Below, piece after piece: positions 1 to 8,171 of a stretch of 64,000 nt of DNA. Position 1 is the first letter of the stretch. Each line of letters begins with the position of its first letter. The translations under genes and the position numbers were made by a program. Source of the stretch: Tessaracoccus sp. MC1865 (GTDB lineage: Bacteria; Actinomycetota; Actinomycetes; Propionibacteriales; Propionibacteriaceae); NCBI RefSeq assembly GCF_017815535.1, contig NZ_CP072596.1, positions 1,488,001 through 1,552,000 on the forward strand, written 5' to 3'. The notes beneath the pieces were generated by a model, which worked only from the letters and a program-made list of their open reading frames with translations, did not search any database and was not told the origin of the DNA.

Positions 1-300
1 GGCTACACCGTCGAACGCAGCGAGATCTACACCATGGCCGACGTCGAGGAGATCGACCCGGCCCTGCGCACCCGCTGGGACGACGGGGCGTGGGACGCGG
101 TCTTCCTGAGCCAGCCGTCGCTGGCCCATGTGTACGCCAAGAAGCTCGGTCACCGCGATGACGTGCGGGTGCTGGCCTGGGACGAGGCCACTGCGGCGGC
201 TGTCCGTGAGGAGGGCGTCGACGTCTTCGCCGTCGCCAAGTCGAAGGACACCTTCGGTATCGCTGATCTCGCCCGTCAGCTCCACAAGGCTCGCCGCTAG
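1..300 (+). CDS. hemD: Uroporphyrinogen-III synthase, C-terminal part (5' end outside window)
   Basis: An open reading frame runs in from the left edge in frame 1 and ends at TAG 298-300, giving the last 99 residues of a protein. The fragment has the pattern of the second HemD domain: a strand ending in E-I-Y, a W-D-x-G-x-W-D-A-V-F-L-S-Q-P-S segment, then alternating strands and helices ending in AVAKSKDTFGIADLARQL. HemD cyclises hydroxymethylbilane to uroporphyrinogen III in tetrapyrrole synthesis. The family call rests on this pattern alone because the N-terminal half is missing. Another alpha/beta protein cannot be excluded. A stem-loop follows the stop codon. Confidence 0.55.
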   Translation, partial: GYTVERSEIYTMADVEEIDPALRTRWDDGAWDAVFLSQPSLAHVYAKKLGHRDDVRVLAWDEATAAAVREEGVDVFAVAKSKDTFGIADLARQLHKARR

Positions 301-311
301 TTCCTGCGTGC

Positions 312-367
312 CGACGGGGGAGGCTCGGAGTGCGCGAGATGGTTCCGCACACCGGGCCTCCCCGTCG
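312..367 (+). terminator. Stem-loop terminator after the hemD-like gene
   Basis: Positions 312-324 pair with 356-367 (12 base pairs, one bulged G), and an inner GTGCG/CGCAC stem lies inside the loop. A short AT-rich run (ATTATT) follows a few bases later. It lies directly after the stop at 300 and before the tRNA promoter. Confidence 0.55.
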
Positions 368-402
368 ATTATTCCGGGGCGTCCGAACAACGAACTCCCG
401 AT

Positions 403-432
403 TTGTAGTTCTCTCGGAGCATGCGCTAAAGT
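403..432 (+). promoter_or_regulatory. Probable promoter of the tRNA-Ala gene
   Basis: TTGTAG at 403-408 and TAAAGT at 427-432 are separated by 18 bp, a SigA-like arrangement. This would start transcription near 439, about 35 nt before the mature tRNA. Confidence 0.5.
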
Positions 433-473
433 TTTCCGAGTCGCCGCAGGGCGGCAGTCGCGAGAGTGACACT

Positions 474-546
474 GGGGCTATGGCGCAGTTGGTAGCGCGC
501 TTCCATGGCATGGAAGAGGTCAGGAGTTCGAATCTCCTTAGCTCCA
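474..546 (+). tRNA. tRNA-Ala (anticodon GGC)
   Basis: The full cloverleaf can be drawn. The acceptor stem is 474-480 with 539-545, the D arm 483-498, the anticodon stem CTTCC/GGAAG (500-504/512-516) with loop ATGGCAT, so the anticodon is GGC at 507-509. The T arm is 522-538 with TTCGAAT in the loop, and the discriminator base is A546. Acceptor position 3 is G opposed by T at position 70, the G3:U70 wobble that defines alanine tRNAs. The 3' CCA is not fully encoded (the next bases are CAA), so CCA addition is needed. It reads GCC codons, abundant in this genome. Confidence 0.97.
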
Positions 547-552
547 CAAATG

Positions 553-585
553 AACGGGCGTCTGGCTAGGCCAGACGCCCGTTTT
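553..585 (+). terminator. Rho-independent terminator after tRNA-Ala
   Basis: A 14-bp perfect stem (553-566 with 570-583) around a 3-nt loop is followed by T residues (582-585). It begins seven bases after the tRNA 3' end. Confidence 0.85.
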
Positions 586-709
586 CCGTTTCGCGCGGTA
601 CGTCTGGGTGCTCGAGTAGCAACTGACGGGCTGATGCGGGGTGCGCGGGATGACGGCCCGGCCCTGTTCTCCGGCAGGTTTTCGTCGTCAGCGGACAGAT
701 TGGCTCCAC

Positions 710-730
710 ATACCGGTGGGGGTATACGAT
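710..730 (+). promoter_or_regulatory. CsoR/CstR-like operator overlapping the trxA promoter
   Basis: Positions 710-725 read ATACCGGTGGGGGTAT: ATACC and its complement GGTAT around a G-rich centre. This resembles the ATACCCC...GGGTAT operators of the CsoR/CstR repressor family (copper or persulfide sensors). The element merges into a -10 hexamer TACGAT at 725-730, six bases before the ATG at 737, so bound repressor would block RNA polymerase. A weak -35 (TTGGCT, 700-705) would put the operator inside a long 19-bp spacer, which is also a MerR-type geometry. The repressor gene is not in this window. Confidence 0.55.
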
Positions 731-736
731 CAGGGC

Positions 737-1114
737 ATGGCAACCGTTGAAATCACCAAGGAAAACCTCGAGCAGACCATTGCCGGCAACGGCATCGTCC
801 TCCTCGACTTCTGGGCGGCCTGGTGCGGCCCCTGCCGTCAGTTCGGCCCCATCTTCGAAGAGGCTTCGGAGAAGCACCCCGACATCGTCTTCGGCAAGGT
901 GGACACCGAGGCGCAGCGCGAGCTCGCCGCGGGCTTCGAGATCATGTCGATCCCCACGCTCATGGCCTTCCGCGACAACGTCATCGTGTTCTCCCAGGCC
1001 GGTGCGCTGCCCGGTGCCGCGCTCGAGGAACTGATCGAGGCCGTCGAGGCGCTCGACATGGACGAGGTCCAGGCGGAGATCGCCAAGCAGAAGGGCGGCG
1101 CGGAGGTCCAGTGA
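737..1114 (+). CDS. trxA: Thioredoxin
   Basis: A 125-residue single-domain thioredoxin. The active site WCGPC has cysteines 30 and 33, preceded by the usual LLDFWAAW strand, and the cis-proline loop SIPTLMAF is present. The protein reduces disulfides in the cytoplasm using thioredoxin reductase. I chose ATG 737 because it matches the family's N-terminus and sits six bases after TACGAT (725-730), which would give a leaderless message. A further upstream start would run through the promoter. It overlaps the next gene by 4 nt (GTGA), so it is co-transcribed with a cysteine-bearing membrane protein. The operator at 710-725 suggests metal- or sulfur-stress control, so this may be a specialised thioredoxin and not the housekeeping one. 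Confidence 0.92.
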   Translation: MATVEITKENLEQTIAGNGIVLLDFWAAWCGPCRQFGPIFEEASEKHPDIVFGKVDTEAQRELAAGFEIMSIPTLMAFRDNVIVFSQAGALPGAALEELIEAVEALDMDEVQAEIAKQKGGAEVQ

Positions 1115-1599
1115 CCCTCCCGGTCCAGCTCCAGAGCGAGCCGCGAACCTTCACCGCCGAGTTGGCCACCTGGCCGGCTCGGCGGTGGTTCTTCGCGGTG
1201 GCAACCGCTGCGGCCACCGTGCTCGTCGTGGCAATCCCCACCGCTCTCATCCCGAACCCGGTCTTCGGACGCGAGATCCCGCCGACGGCGTGGGCCTGGC
1301 CCGTGCTCATCGTGACCTCGGTCCTCGCGGGACTCGTCGCGGCCACCTACGTTGCGCGCAAGGACGCGGCCGACGCGGAACGGGGCGGGAAGCTGGGTGC
1401 AGCCGGGGCGTTCGTCAGCTTCTTCGCCGTCGGCTGTCCGGTCTGCAACAAGCTGGTGCTCATCGCACTGGGCTACACCGGGGCCCTGCAGTACTTCGCC
1501 CCGGTGCAGCCCTTCCTGGCGGGGGCCTCGGTGCTGATGCTCGCCGTCGCACTGGTGCTCCGGGTGCGCCGCGAGCGGACCTGCCCGCTGCCGGCCTAG
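1111..1599 (+). CDS. Four-helix membrane protein with CPVC motif, partner of thioredoxin
   Basis: A 162-residue protein starting at GTG 1111, overlapping the trxA stop. Four hydrophobic segments are visible at roughly residues 24-48, 56-77, 94-122 and 127-150. The third contains FFAVGCPVCNKLVLIALG, a CxxC pair inside or at the edge of the membrane, followed by the pattern GALQYFAPVQPFL. Similar CPxCNK membrane proteins occur beside thioredoxin and CsoR-type genes in Actinomycetota as uncharacterised proteins; I know of no assigned function. With trxA and the upstream operator, a role in moving thiol electrons or handling copper or reactive sulfur across the membrane is plausible but inferred. 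It meets the convergent SDR gene tail to tail with a 4-nt overlap. Confidence 0.8.
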   Translation: MTLPVQLQSEPRTFTAELATWPARRWFFAVATAAATVLVVAIPTALIPNPVFGREIPPTAWAWPVLIVTSVLAGLVAATYVARKDAADAERGGKLGAAGAFVSFFAVGCPVCNKLVLIALGYTGALQYFAPVQPFLAGASVLMLAVALVLRVRRERTCPLPA

Positions 1600-2501
1600 A
1601 AGACGGGGCGGCCGCCCGTGACCCCCAGCACGGTCCCGGATACGTAGGACGCCTCGAGCGGGCTGGCGAGGAAGACGAAGGCGCCGGCCATCTCGGAGGG
1701 CTGACCAGGACGCCCCAGGGGAGTGTTGAGCCCGAACTTCGGCATCTCCTCGGCCTTCTTGGTGGCCGGCTGCAGCGGCGTCCAGATCGGGCCCGGGGCC
1801 ACGGAGTTCACGCGGATCCCCTTGGGCCCGAGTTCGGCCGCCAGGTTGACCGTGTAGTTGTTGATGGCGGCCTTGGTGGCCGCGTAGTCGATGAGATCCA
1901 CTGACGGGTCGTAGGCCTGGATGGAGCTCACGTTGATGATGCAGTCGCCCTTGTCGAGGTAGCCCAGCGCCTGCTGGGACAGCCAGAACAGGGCGTAGAG
2001 GTTGGTCTTGAAGGTCCGGTCCATTTCCTCCGTCTTGAGGTCTGCCAGACCGCCGTCGCGCCGGGCCCACTGGAATCCTGCGTTGTTGACCAGGATGTTG
2101 AGCCCTCCCAGCTGGCGGGCGGCGTCGTCGACCACCTTGCGGGCGATCGCCTCTTCGGTGATGTCTCCCGGAAGCAGAACGCACGTGCGGCCGGCGTCCT
2201 CCACCAGCTTCTTCACGTCCTCGGCATCGGACTGCTCCTCGGGCAGATAGCTCAACGCCACGTCGGCGCCTTCGCGGGCGTACGCGATGGCCACGGCCCG
2301 CCCGATGCCCGAATCGCCGCCGGTGATGAGGGCCTTCAGGCCATGCAACCGGTCACGGCCGATCCAGCCTTCCTCGCCGTGGTCCGGGAGGGGCGTCATC
2401 TCGGTGGTGAGCCCGGGGGGCGTCTGGCTCTGGGCGGGGAATGCACCCTCGTCCATGGTCTTTGCCTCAGCTGCCTTGGTGATTGCGTGCAGATCAGTCA
2501 T
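1596..2501 (-). CDS. SDR family oxidoreductase (YhdF/glucose-dehydrogenase-like)
   Basis: A classical short-chain dehydrogenase of 301 residues. The cofactor loop is ITGGDSGIGRA near residue 50, NNAG follows at about residue 130, and the catalytic Ser, Tyr and Lys appear as INVSSIQAY and YAATKAAI. The roughly 45-residue N-terminal extension (AFPAQSQTPPG, LPDHGEEG, RLHGLKALITGG) is the hallmark of the YhdF/YgfF-type stress-associated SDRs, NAD(P)-dependent soluble enzymes of unknown physiological substrate. The start at 2501 (MTDLHAITK) is preferred over an upstream in-frame ATG because it matches the family N-terminus. It appears monocistronic, between two convergent neighbours. Confidence 0.88.
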   Translation of the reverse strand: MTDLHAITKAAEAKTMDEGAFPAQSQTPPGLTTEMTPLPDHGEEGWIGRDRLHGLKALITGGDSGIGRAVAIAYAREGADVALSYLPEEQSDAEDVKKLVEDAGRTCVLLPGDITEEAIARKVVDDAARQLGGLNILVNNAGFQWARRDGGLADLKTEEMDRTFKTNLYALFWLSQQALGYLDKGDCIINVSSIQAYDPSVDLIDYAATKAAINNYTVNLAAELGPKGIRVNSVAPGPIWTPLQPATKKAEEMPKFGLNTPLGRPGQPSEMAGAFVFLASPLEASYVSGTVLGVTGGRPVF

Positions 2502-2554
2502 GCGTTCCAGTCTTGTTCGCACGGCTGCCGGGCCAAACCCCCTCAGGGGTGGAT

Positions 2555-2845
2555 CTACTTGGGGACGAACATCGGGTAGATGTTGTCGAAGCTCAGGCGG
2601 TAGCCCATGCCGTGCGACACGATCACGCTGATCCCCAGGACGATGGCGACGATGACGATGCCGAACGCGAGGCCCGCCGCCACCTTGGCGAGCGGGTGGG
2701 GAGTGTGGTCGTCGACGTTCTGGTGGGCGCCGTAGGACAGGGCCCTGATGCCGAGGGAGAAGATGGCCGGGAGACCGGCGCCGAGCAGGAGACCCGCGAG
2801 CAGGACCTGCGATGCGCCCTCAAGGGCAAGCCAGAGATTGTTCAT
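2555..2845 (-). CDS. Small two-helix membrane protein linked to the phosphate transporter
   Basis: A 96-residue protein with hydrophobic segments at about residues 10-32 and 55-80, separated by a polar loop (SYGAHQNVDDHTPHP). The ATG overlaps the stop of the Pit transporter gene (ATGA at 2845-2842), so the two are translationally coupled. Small membrane proteins of this kind often sit directly downstream of Pit genes in Actinomycetota, which suggests an accessory subunit, but no function is established. The tail MFVPK is probably exposed. Confidence 0.75.
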   Translation of the reverse strand: MNNLWLALEGASQVLLAGLLLGAGLPAIFSLGIRALSYGAHQNVDDHTPHPLAKVAAGLAFGIVIVAIVLGISVIVSHGMGYRLSFDNIYPMFVPK

Positions 2846-4086
2846 GCCTTGCTCCTGACCCGGCGGTGGGGCTTGGCGGGCTGCTCAGGCAGTTGCCGTT
2901 GGGTGACGTCCTCGACCCATTCGTCGTTGACGTTCCTGTGGTCGACCCTGGTCTTCTGCGAGTGGAGGTACATCCACCCTGAGGCGATCGCCAGAACGAG
3001 GAACATCACGATGGCGCCGAACAGGCCGCCCAGGCTGTGTCCGACGAACCACATGGCGGCGCCGACGATGCCGGCGGCGGGCAGGGTGATCGCCCAGGCC
3101 ATCAACATCCGGCCGGCCACCGACCAGTTGACCTTCGCGCGCTTGCCGAGGCCGGAGCCGAGGATGGAGCCGGTGGCGACGTGGGTGGTGGACAGGGCGA
3201 AGCCCAGGTGGCTGGAGGCCAGGATGACCGCCGCGGATGACGACTCCGCGGCCATCCCCTGCGGTGCGCTGATCTCGACCAGGCCCTTGCCGAGCGTCCG
3301 GATGATGCGCCATCCGCCGATGTAGGTGCCCAGCGCGATGGCCAGCGCACACGCCACCTTGACCCACAGCGGCACCGACGTGAGGTCCGTCCAGGTGCCG
3401 GTGGCGATCAGTGCCAGCGTGATGACGCCCATGGTCTTCTGCGCGTCGTTGGTGCCGTGCGCCAGGGAGACGAGCGACGCGGAACCGATCTGTCCCCAGC
3501 GGAACCCACTCTCGCGGTACTTCTCCGCGACCCCCTGGGTGATGCGGTACACGAGCCACGTGCCCACGGAGGCGACGGCGATGGCGATGGCCGGCGACAA
3601 CAGGGCGGGCAACACCACCTTGCCGATCACCCCGTCGAGCTTCGTGCCGTCGCCGGCCCACTTGACGCCGCTCACGCCGAGCCCGGCCATGGTGGCACCG
3701 ATGAGCCCACCGAACAGCGCGTGCGATGAGCTCGACGGCAGGCCCAACAGCCAGGTGAGCAGGTTCCAGACGATGGCACCCACGAGGCCGGCCAGGATGA
3801 TCGTCAGCAGCGCCATGCCGCCGTCACCGATCAACTCCGGGCGTGGGGCGCCGCTGGAGTCCTGGATGTTGACCACGGCGTTGGTGACGGTCAGGGCGAC
3901 TTCCACGGACAGGAAGGCGCCGACCAGGTTGAGGACTGCCGACAACGCAACCGCAACCTTGGGGGAGAGGGCCTTCGTTGCGATCGACGTAGCCATCGCG
4001 TTGCCGGTGTCGTGGAAGCCGTTCGTGAAGTCGAAGGCAAGTGCGGTGATAACGACAAGCGCTAGCACGATGAGTTCGGGGGACAC
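2842..4086 (-). CDS. pit: Low-affinity inorganic phosphate transporter, Pit family
   Basis: About 414 residues with roughly ten membrane segments. The two inverted PHO-4 signature halves are visible: ALAFDFTNGFHDTGNAMATS near the N-terminus and LVSLAHGTNDAQKTMGVI in the second half. Pit proteins import phosphate as a neutral metal-phosphate complex driven by the proton gradient. I prefer GTG 4086 (VSPELIVLALVV) because it gives the standard family N-terminus; ATGs 21 and 33 nt further upstream are possible. The downstream small membrane protein overlaps by 4 nt. The 158 bp between this gene and 4245 hold only promoter-like sequence. Confidence 0.93.
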   Translation of the reverse strand: MSPELIVLALVVITALAFDFTNGFHDTGNAMATSIATKALSPKVAVALSAVLNLVGAFLSVEVALTVTNAVVNIQDSSGAPRPELIGDGGMALLTIILAGLVGAIVWNLLTWLLGLPSSSSHALFGGLIGATMAGLGVSGVKWAGDGTKLDGVIGKVVLPALLSPAIAIAVASVGTWLVYRITQGVAEKYRESGFRWGQIGSASLVSLAHGTNDAQKTMGVITLALIATGTWTDLTSVPLWVKVACALAIALGTYIGGWRIIRTLGKGLVEISAPQGMAAESSSAAVILASSHLGFALSTTHVATGSILGSGLGKRAKVNWSVAGRMLMAWAITLPAAGIVGAAMWFVGHSLGGLFGAIVMFLVLAIASGWMYLHSQKTRVDHRNVNDEWVEDVTQRQLPEQPAKPHRRVRSKA

Positions 4087-4244
4087 ACCCCTAGTCTGCA
4101 ACCTCATGGCCCTGAACACGCAATCGGGGCAGGATAATCCTCACACTCTCCAGCGCGGTGGCGTCTCGCGGAAATGTCGGTGGACAACAGGGGTGTCGGG
4201 GTGCTGTGCGAGGAAATGTCCCGACGCCCTCCTACGATGTGGGC

Positions 4245-4940
4245 ATGACTCCTCGACGTCCCCACGCCTCGCTGCTCCAAGTGGGCAGCGTGTCAGCTGA
4301 GGTGACGTACAAGCCCATCAAGAGCCTGCGGATGCGGGTGGTCCCTCCCGACGGCGTGGTGAAGATTTCAGTCCCACTGGGGTTGGCGGAGGAGACGGTC
4401 ACGGAGTTCGTGCGCAGCCACGAGCGTTGGCTGCTCAAGGCCAGGCAACAGGTCCGGCTCGCCCACCCGCCGGAGGAACCGTTGACCGATGGCGGGCGCG
4501 CCAGGCTCTGGGGCCGGTGGCATGAGGTGCGCACTGGCGAGTCGGCCAAGGCGGGCGCCCGGTTGGAGGACGGCGTCCTCGTGCTGTCCGGTCCGGATGA
4601 GGACGCCCGCAGACGAGGGCTGGAGAACCTCTACCGGCGCGAACTCCGGGCCGCCCTGCCTGGCCTGTTCGCACTCTGGGAACCGCAGGTCGGACGCCGG
4701 CACGCCACGGTGAAGCTGCGGCGCATGACCTCGCGCTGGGGCACGTGCAACGTCCGCACGGCCGCCATCACCTTCAACACCGCGCTCGCGGAGCACCCCC
4801 CCACCGCGCTGGAGTACGTCGTCGTGCACGAGTTGATGCACCTCATCGAACGCGGCCACGGCCCACGCTTCGTCGCCGGGATGGACCGGTTGCTGCCTGA
4901 ATGGCGTCAGCGACGCAAGGCCTTGAAAGGTCATCCGTGA
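4245..4940 (+). CDS. YgjP-like (DUF45) zinc metallopeptidase
   Basis: A 231-residue protein. The C-terminal half holds the zinc motif VVVHELMHLIERGHGPRF with H195, E196 and H199, and H205 as the likely third ligand. It is preceded by the family signature RMTSRWGTC (about 160-168). The N-terminal half (KSLRMRVVPPDG, VSRSHERWLLK-like) is also typical. The family is annotated M48-like and its substrates are unknown. ATG 4245 lies six bases after a TACGAT -10 element (4233-4238), so the mRNA is probably leaderless. The next gene starts within its stop codon (GTGA). Confidence 0.88.
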   Translation: MTPRRPHASLLQVGSVSAEVTYKPIKSLRMRVVPPDGVVKISVPLGLAEETVTEFVRSHERWLLKARQQVRLAHPPEEPLTDGGRARLWGRWHEVRTGESAKAGARLEDGVLVLSGPDEDARRRGLENLYRRELRAALPGLFALWEPQVGRRHATVKLRRMTSRWGTCNVRTAAITFNTALAEHPPTALEYVVVHELMHLIERGHGPRFVAGMDRLLPEWRQRRKALKGHP

Positions 4941-5794
4941 GGGTGCTGGAGGCCGCTGAATGGCGGGAGCGCGCCGAAATCCACCGCGGGCGCGTCACCG
5001 CGGAACTGGCGGAGGTGGTGCGGCGGCGGGAACGCGGCCTCAAGCACCCCGTCGACGACTTCCTGTTCCAGTACTACAACCTGAGGCCCAGCCACCTGGC
5101 GCAGTGGCATCCGGGTGCCGGCGTCGGCCTGGCCGGGGGAGAGGCTTTCGCGGAGCGTCAGTTCTATGCGACGACGGGACGGGTGACCGTGTTCGACGCA
5201 GCGTCCTTCCTGGCCAAGCGGGGCGGCACGGTCGAAACGGCCCACCGCCTCCTGGCTGCCGCGGCGGACAAGGCCCCCCGGTTCGGGTGCTTCGGGATGC
5301 ACGAGTGGGCGATGGTCTACAGGCTGCAGGAGGGCCAGACGCGGCACCCCTATCTGAAGCTGCGCTTCGAGCCGGCGGAGGTGGCCCGGATCGTGGAGGA
5401 GGTGGGCTGCCGGTGCACGCATTTCGACGCGTTCCGCTTCTTCACCGAGCCCGCCCGGCCGCTCAACGTGCTGCAACCGACGCGTGAGACGCAGCCTGAC
5501 CTGGACCAACCGGGTTGCCTCCACGTGAACATGGACCTCTACCGCTGGGCCGGCAAACTCTCTCCCGCAGTGGGTTCCGAGCTGCTGTTCGAGGCCTATC
5601 TCCTGGCGCGCGACATCCGCGAGGTGGACATGCAGGCCTCCGCCTACGACCTCGCAGACTGGGGCTACGAGCCCATCCCTGTCGAGACGGCAGAGGGGCG
5701 GGCCCGCTACGCAGCACTGCAGCGTGGCTTCGCGGAGCGGGCGGTTCCCCTCCGACACGAGATCCTGCGGGTGATCAGGTCACTCGAATCCTGA
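4937..5794 (+). CDS. Conserved actinobacterial protein often labelled 3-methyladenine DNA glycosylase
   Basis: A 285-residue soluble protein beginning at GTG 4937, with GAAAGG six bases upstream and overlapping the previous stop. Conserved blocks include KHPVDDFLFQYYNLRPSHL (about 34-52), FGCFGMHEWAMVYR (about 112-125), THFDAFRFF and CLHVNMDLYRWAGKLSP, and YDLADWGYEPIPVETAEGR near the end. This family is widespread in Actinomycetota and is usually named 3-methyladenine DNA glycosylase. I see no helix-hairpin-helix motif or characterised glycosylase active site, so the enzymatic label should be treated as unproven. Confidence 0.75.
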   Translation: MRVLEAAEWRERAEIHRGRVTAELAEVVRRRERGLKHPVDDFLFQYYNLRPSHLAQWHPGAGVGLAGGEAFAERQFYATTGRVTVFDAASFLAKRGGTVETAHRLLAAAADKAPRFGCFGMHEWAMVYRLQEGQTRHPYLKLRFEPAEVARIVEEVGCRCTHFDAFRFFTEPARPLNVLQPTRETQPDLDQPGCLHVNMDLYRWAGKLSPAVGSELLFEAYLLARDIREVDMQASAYDLADWGYEPIPVETAEGRARYAALQRGFAERAVPLRHEILRVIRSLES

Positions 5795-5958
5795 AGTGCC
5801 GGGCAACCGACTGCCGCGCCGAGGCGTAGTACGGATGAGTAACCCCCGTCCGACAGGAGCACACCATGCACCGCCGCTTCGCGTGTCACACCGAGTCCCG
5901 CCCCTCCGCGTCATACGATGCACGCGTACGAACCGCTCTTCCCCCTGTGAGGTTCACC

Positions 5959-7209
5959 ATGTTCACCGTGCCCAGTGCCCGGCGCTTCGCCGTCGGCGTC
6001 GTCGCCGCCCTCAGCCTTCTCGCCGCCGCGTGCGCGCCGGAAGCGCTCGCGCCCCAGGCCGGGCCGGCGCCCACCGTCGCCAATCCCGGAGCCGGCGCGG
6101 TCGCCGACGAGCCCGTGGTCCTGCCCGACGTGACCCAGACGGCCGAACCGGTCGTCGTCCCGGCGAGGCCGAGCGTCGTCCCGTCCGTGCCGGCCGATGA
6201 GCCGGCCGCTGAGCCGACCACCGCGCCGAGCGCCGAGCCCCAGCCGTCCGTCGAGGTCCCTCAGCCCACCGCCGAGCCTGAGACCTCAGAGACGCCGGAG
6301 GTGGTGCCGACGGTGCCGCCCCTGCTGGCGCCTGGAGACGACTCGGAACAGGTGCGGGAACTGCAGCACCGGCTCCTCCAGCTGAACTGGATGTCGGGGA
6401 AGATCACCAGCGACTACGGCGACGCGACGCGGCTCGCCGTGGAGGGCTTCCAGGTCAAGCGCGGCCTCCCCGGCACGGGAGAGGTCGACCAGGCGACATG
6501 GGATCGACTTGTCGATATGACGCGCATGCCCACCGCAGATGAGATGCACAACGTGCTGAAGCCGGGGCCGGCCCTCCTGAAGACAGGCAGCACCGGGGAT
6601 CAGGTGAAAGACCTCCAGGCCCGCCTGAAGCAGCTCGAGTGGTACTCCGGCCTCGTCGACGGCCAGTACGGGCCCAAGACGGCCGAGGCCGTCACGGGCT
6701 TCCAGGCCAAGCGCGAGATCCCGGTGACCGGCGAGGTCGACCAGCGCACGCTGGACCGCCTGGCCTCGATGACGCACAAGCCCACCGTCGATCAGCTCAA
6801 CAATGTGGTGGCCGCCCCCGTCGAGGCAAAGCTGACCCTGGACGACCGCTGCCTGCAGGGCCGGGTGATCTGCATCTCCAAGACGCAGCGCAAGCTCGCC
6901 TGGGTCGTCGACGGTGAGGTCAAGCTGTCGATGGACGTGCGGTTCGGCTCCGAACTGACGCCCACGCGCGAGGGCACGTTCTCCGTGGGCTGGAAGTCGC
7001 GCAACCACGTCAGCAAGCTCTACGGCTCGAAGATGCCGTTCGCGCTGTTCTTCAGCGGGGGACAGGCCGTCCACTACTCCAGCGACTTCGCCGCCCGCGG
7101 CTACAACGGCTCCTCCCACGGCTGCGTCAACGTGCGCGACAGGGCCGCGGTGGAGGCACTGTTCGACGCGGCCAAGGAGGGCGACAAGGTGGTCGTCTAC
7201 GTCGGATAA
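5959..7209 (+). CDS. L,D-transpeptidase lipoprotein with two peptidoglycan-binding domains
   Basis: About 416 residues. Residues 1-25 form a lipoprotein signal ending LLAAAC (Cys25). A Pro/Ala/Glu-rich linker (about 26-115) would span from the membrane into the wall. Two PG_binding_1 repeats follow, each with the pattern QV-ELQ-RL-QL-W ... YG ... A-GFQ-KR. The C-terminal YkuD domain ends in SSHGCVNVRD, with the catalytic HGC cysteine. Such enzymes form 3-3 cross-links in peptidoglycan outside the membrane. ATG 5959 has GAGG six bases upstream and gives a clean signal peptide. An in-frame ATG at 5866 has an even better AGGAG site but would put 31 residues before the signal. Confidence 0.9.
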   Translation: MFTVPSARRFAVGVVAALSLLAAACAPEALAPQAGPAPTVANPGAGAVADEPVVLPDVTQTAEPVVVPARPSVVPSVPADEPAAEPTTAPSAEPQPSVEVPQPTAEPETSETPEVVPTVPPLLAPGDDSEQVRELQHRLLQLNWMSGKITSDYGDATRLAVEGFQVKRGLPGTGEVDQATWDRLVDMTRMPTADEMHNVLKPGPALLKTGSTGDQVKDLQARLKQLEWYSGLVDGQYGPKTAEAVTGFQAKREIPVTGEVDQRTLDRLASMTHKPTVDQLNNVVAAPVEAKLTLDDRCLQGRVICISKTQRKLAWVVDGEVKLSMDVRFGSELTPTREGTFSVGWKSRNHVSKLYGSKMPFALFFSGGQAVHYSSDFAARGYNGSSHGCVNVRDRAAVEALFDAAKEGDKVVVYVG

Positions 7210-7241
7210 TCTGAGGGTCTGACCCGACCGAAGGGACCCTC

Positions 7242-8171
7242 GTGATTTACCTGGCCATCGCCATGCAGGTGTGCGGCTCGTTCCTGTTCGCCAGCGGTGC
7301 CATCCTGCAGAGCCTGGGTGTCAAGAGCCAGTTCGCTGCAGATGCCGTCACCTCCTCCAACCGGTTGTCCCTCAAAGGCCTGCTGAAACTCTTCACCGTC
7401 CCGAAATGGGTCATCGGCCTGGGCCTGGTCTTCGCCGGTGCCGCGATCCACCTGACGGCCCTGACGTTCGCCCCGGTGTCGGTGGTGCAGCCGGTGGGCA
7501 TCCTGGCCGTCCCCTGGTCGGTACTGCTCGCCTCGAAGATCCACCAACACAAGATCAACGCCAAGCTGTGGGGCGCCGTCGGGGTGACGGTGCTGGGCGT
7601 GGTGGGCTTCACCGTCTTCTCGTCGCAGTACGCGACGGGGGAGAAGCAGTTCAGCTTCCCGGCGATGCTGTGGTCCTTCGTGGTGGTCTGCGTGCTGTGC
7701 GCGGCGCTGTCCTTCTTCGCCACCCGGGCAGTTGCCTGGGCGAAGGCCATCCTGTGGTCTTCTGTAGGCGCGATCTTCTACGGTCTGGCCTCGGGCTTCA
7801 TGAAAGCCGCGATGAACCTCATCCAGAAGCACGACCAGAGCTTCGGGAGCTGGCAGTTCCTCGCCACCGCCGCGATGATGCTGCTGTGCTACATCCTGGG
7901 CGCCTGGATGATCCAGCAGGGCTACGCCTCCGGCCCGGCGGAGATCACCGTGGGCACCATGACGACGGTGGACCCGTTCGTCGCCGTCGTGTTCGGCCTG
8001 GTGGTGCTCGGCGAGGGCATCGGGATGGGTGCCGGCCCTGTGGTGGGCATGATCGTGACCGGCGCCATCGCCGTCTCCGGCGTCGCGCTGTTGTCGAAGG
8101 ACCATCCCGATGCCGTGGAGGAGCGCCTGCGCGCCCAGTCTGATTTCAGCCCTTCACCGGCAGAGCGTTGA
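7242..8171 (+). CDS. DMT/NIPA-like transporter
   Basis: A 309-residue polytopic protein starting at GTG 7242, with GAAGGGA five bases upstream. Nine or ten hydrophobic segments fill the protein, and two EamA-like halves carry the paired patterns PVSVVQPVGILAVPWS and PAEITVGTMTTVDPFVAVVFG. This resembles NIPA/DMT-family transporters, which in eukaryotes move magnesium; the bacterial substrate is not known. The C-terminal tail is short and polar. It overlaps the convergent downstream gene by 26 nt. Confidence 0.8.
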   Translation: MIYLAIAMQVCGSFLFASGAILQSLGVKSQFAADAVTSSNRLSLKGLLKLFTVPKWVIGLGLVFAGAAIHLTALTFAPVSVVQPVGILAVPWSVLLASKIHQHKINAKLWGAVGVTVLGVVGFTVFSSQYATGEKQFSFPAMLWSFVVVCVLCAALSFFATRAVAWAKAILWSSVGAIFYGLASGFMKAAMNLIQKHDQSFGSWQFLATAAMMLLCYILGAWMIQQGYASGPAEITVGTMTTVDPFVAVVFGLVVLGEGIGMGAGPVVGMIVTGAIAVSGVALLSKDHPDAVEERLRAQSDFSPSPAER

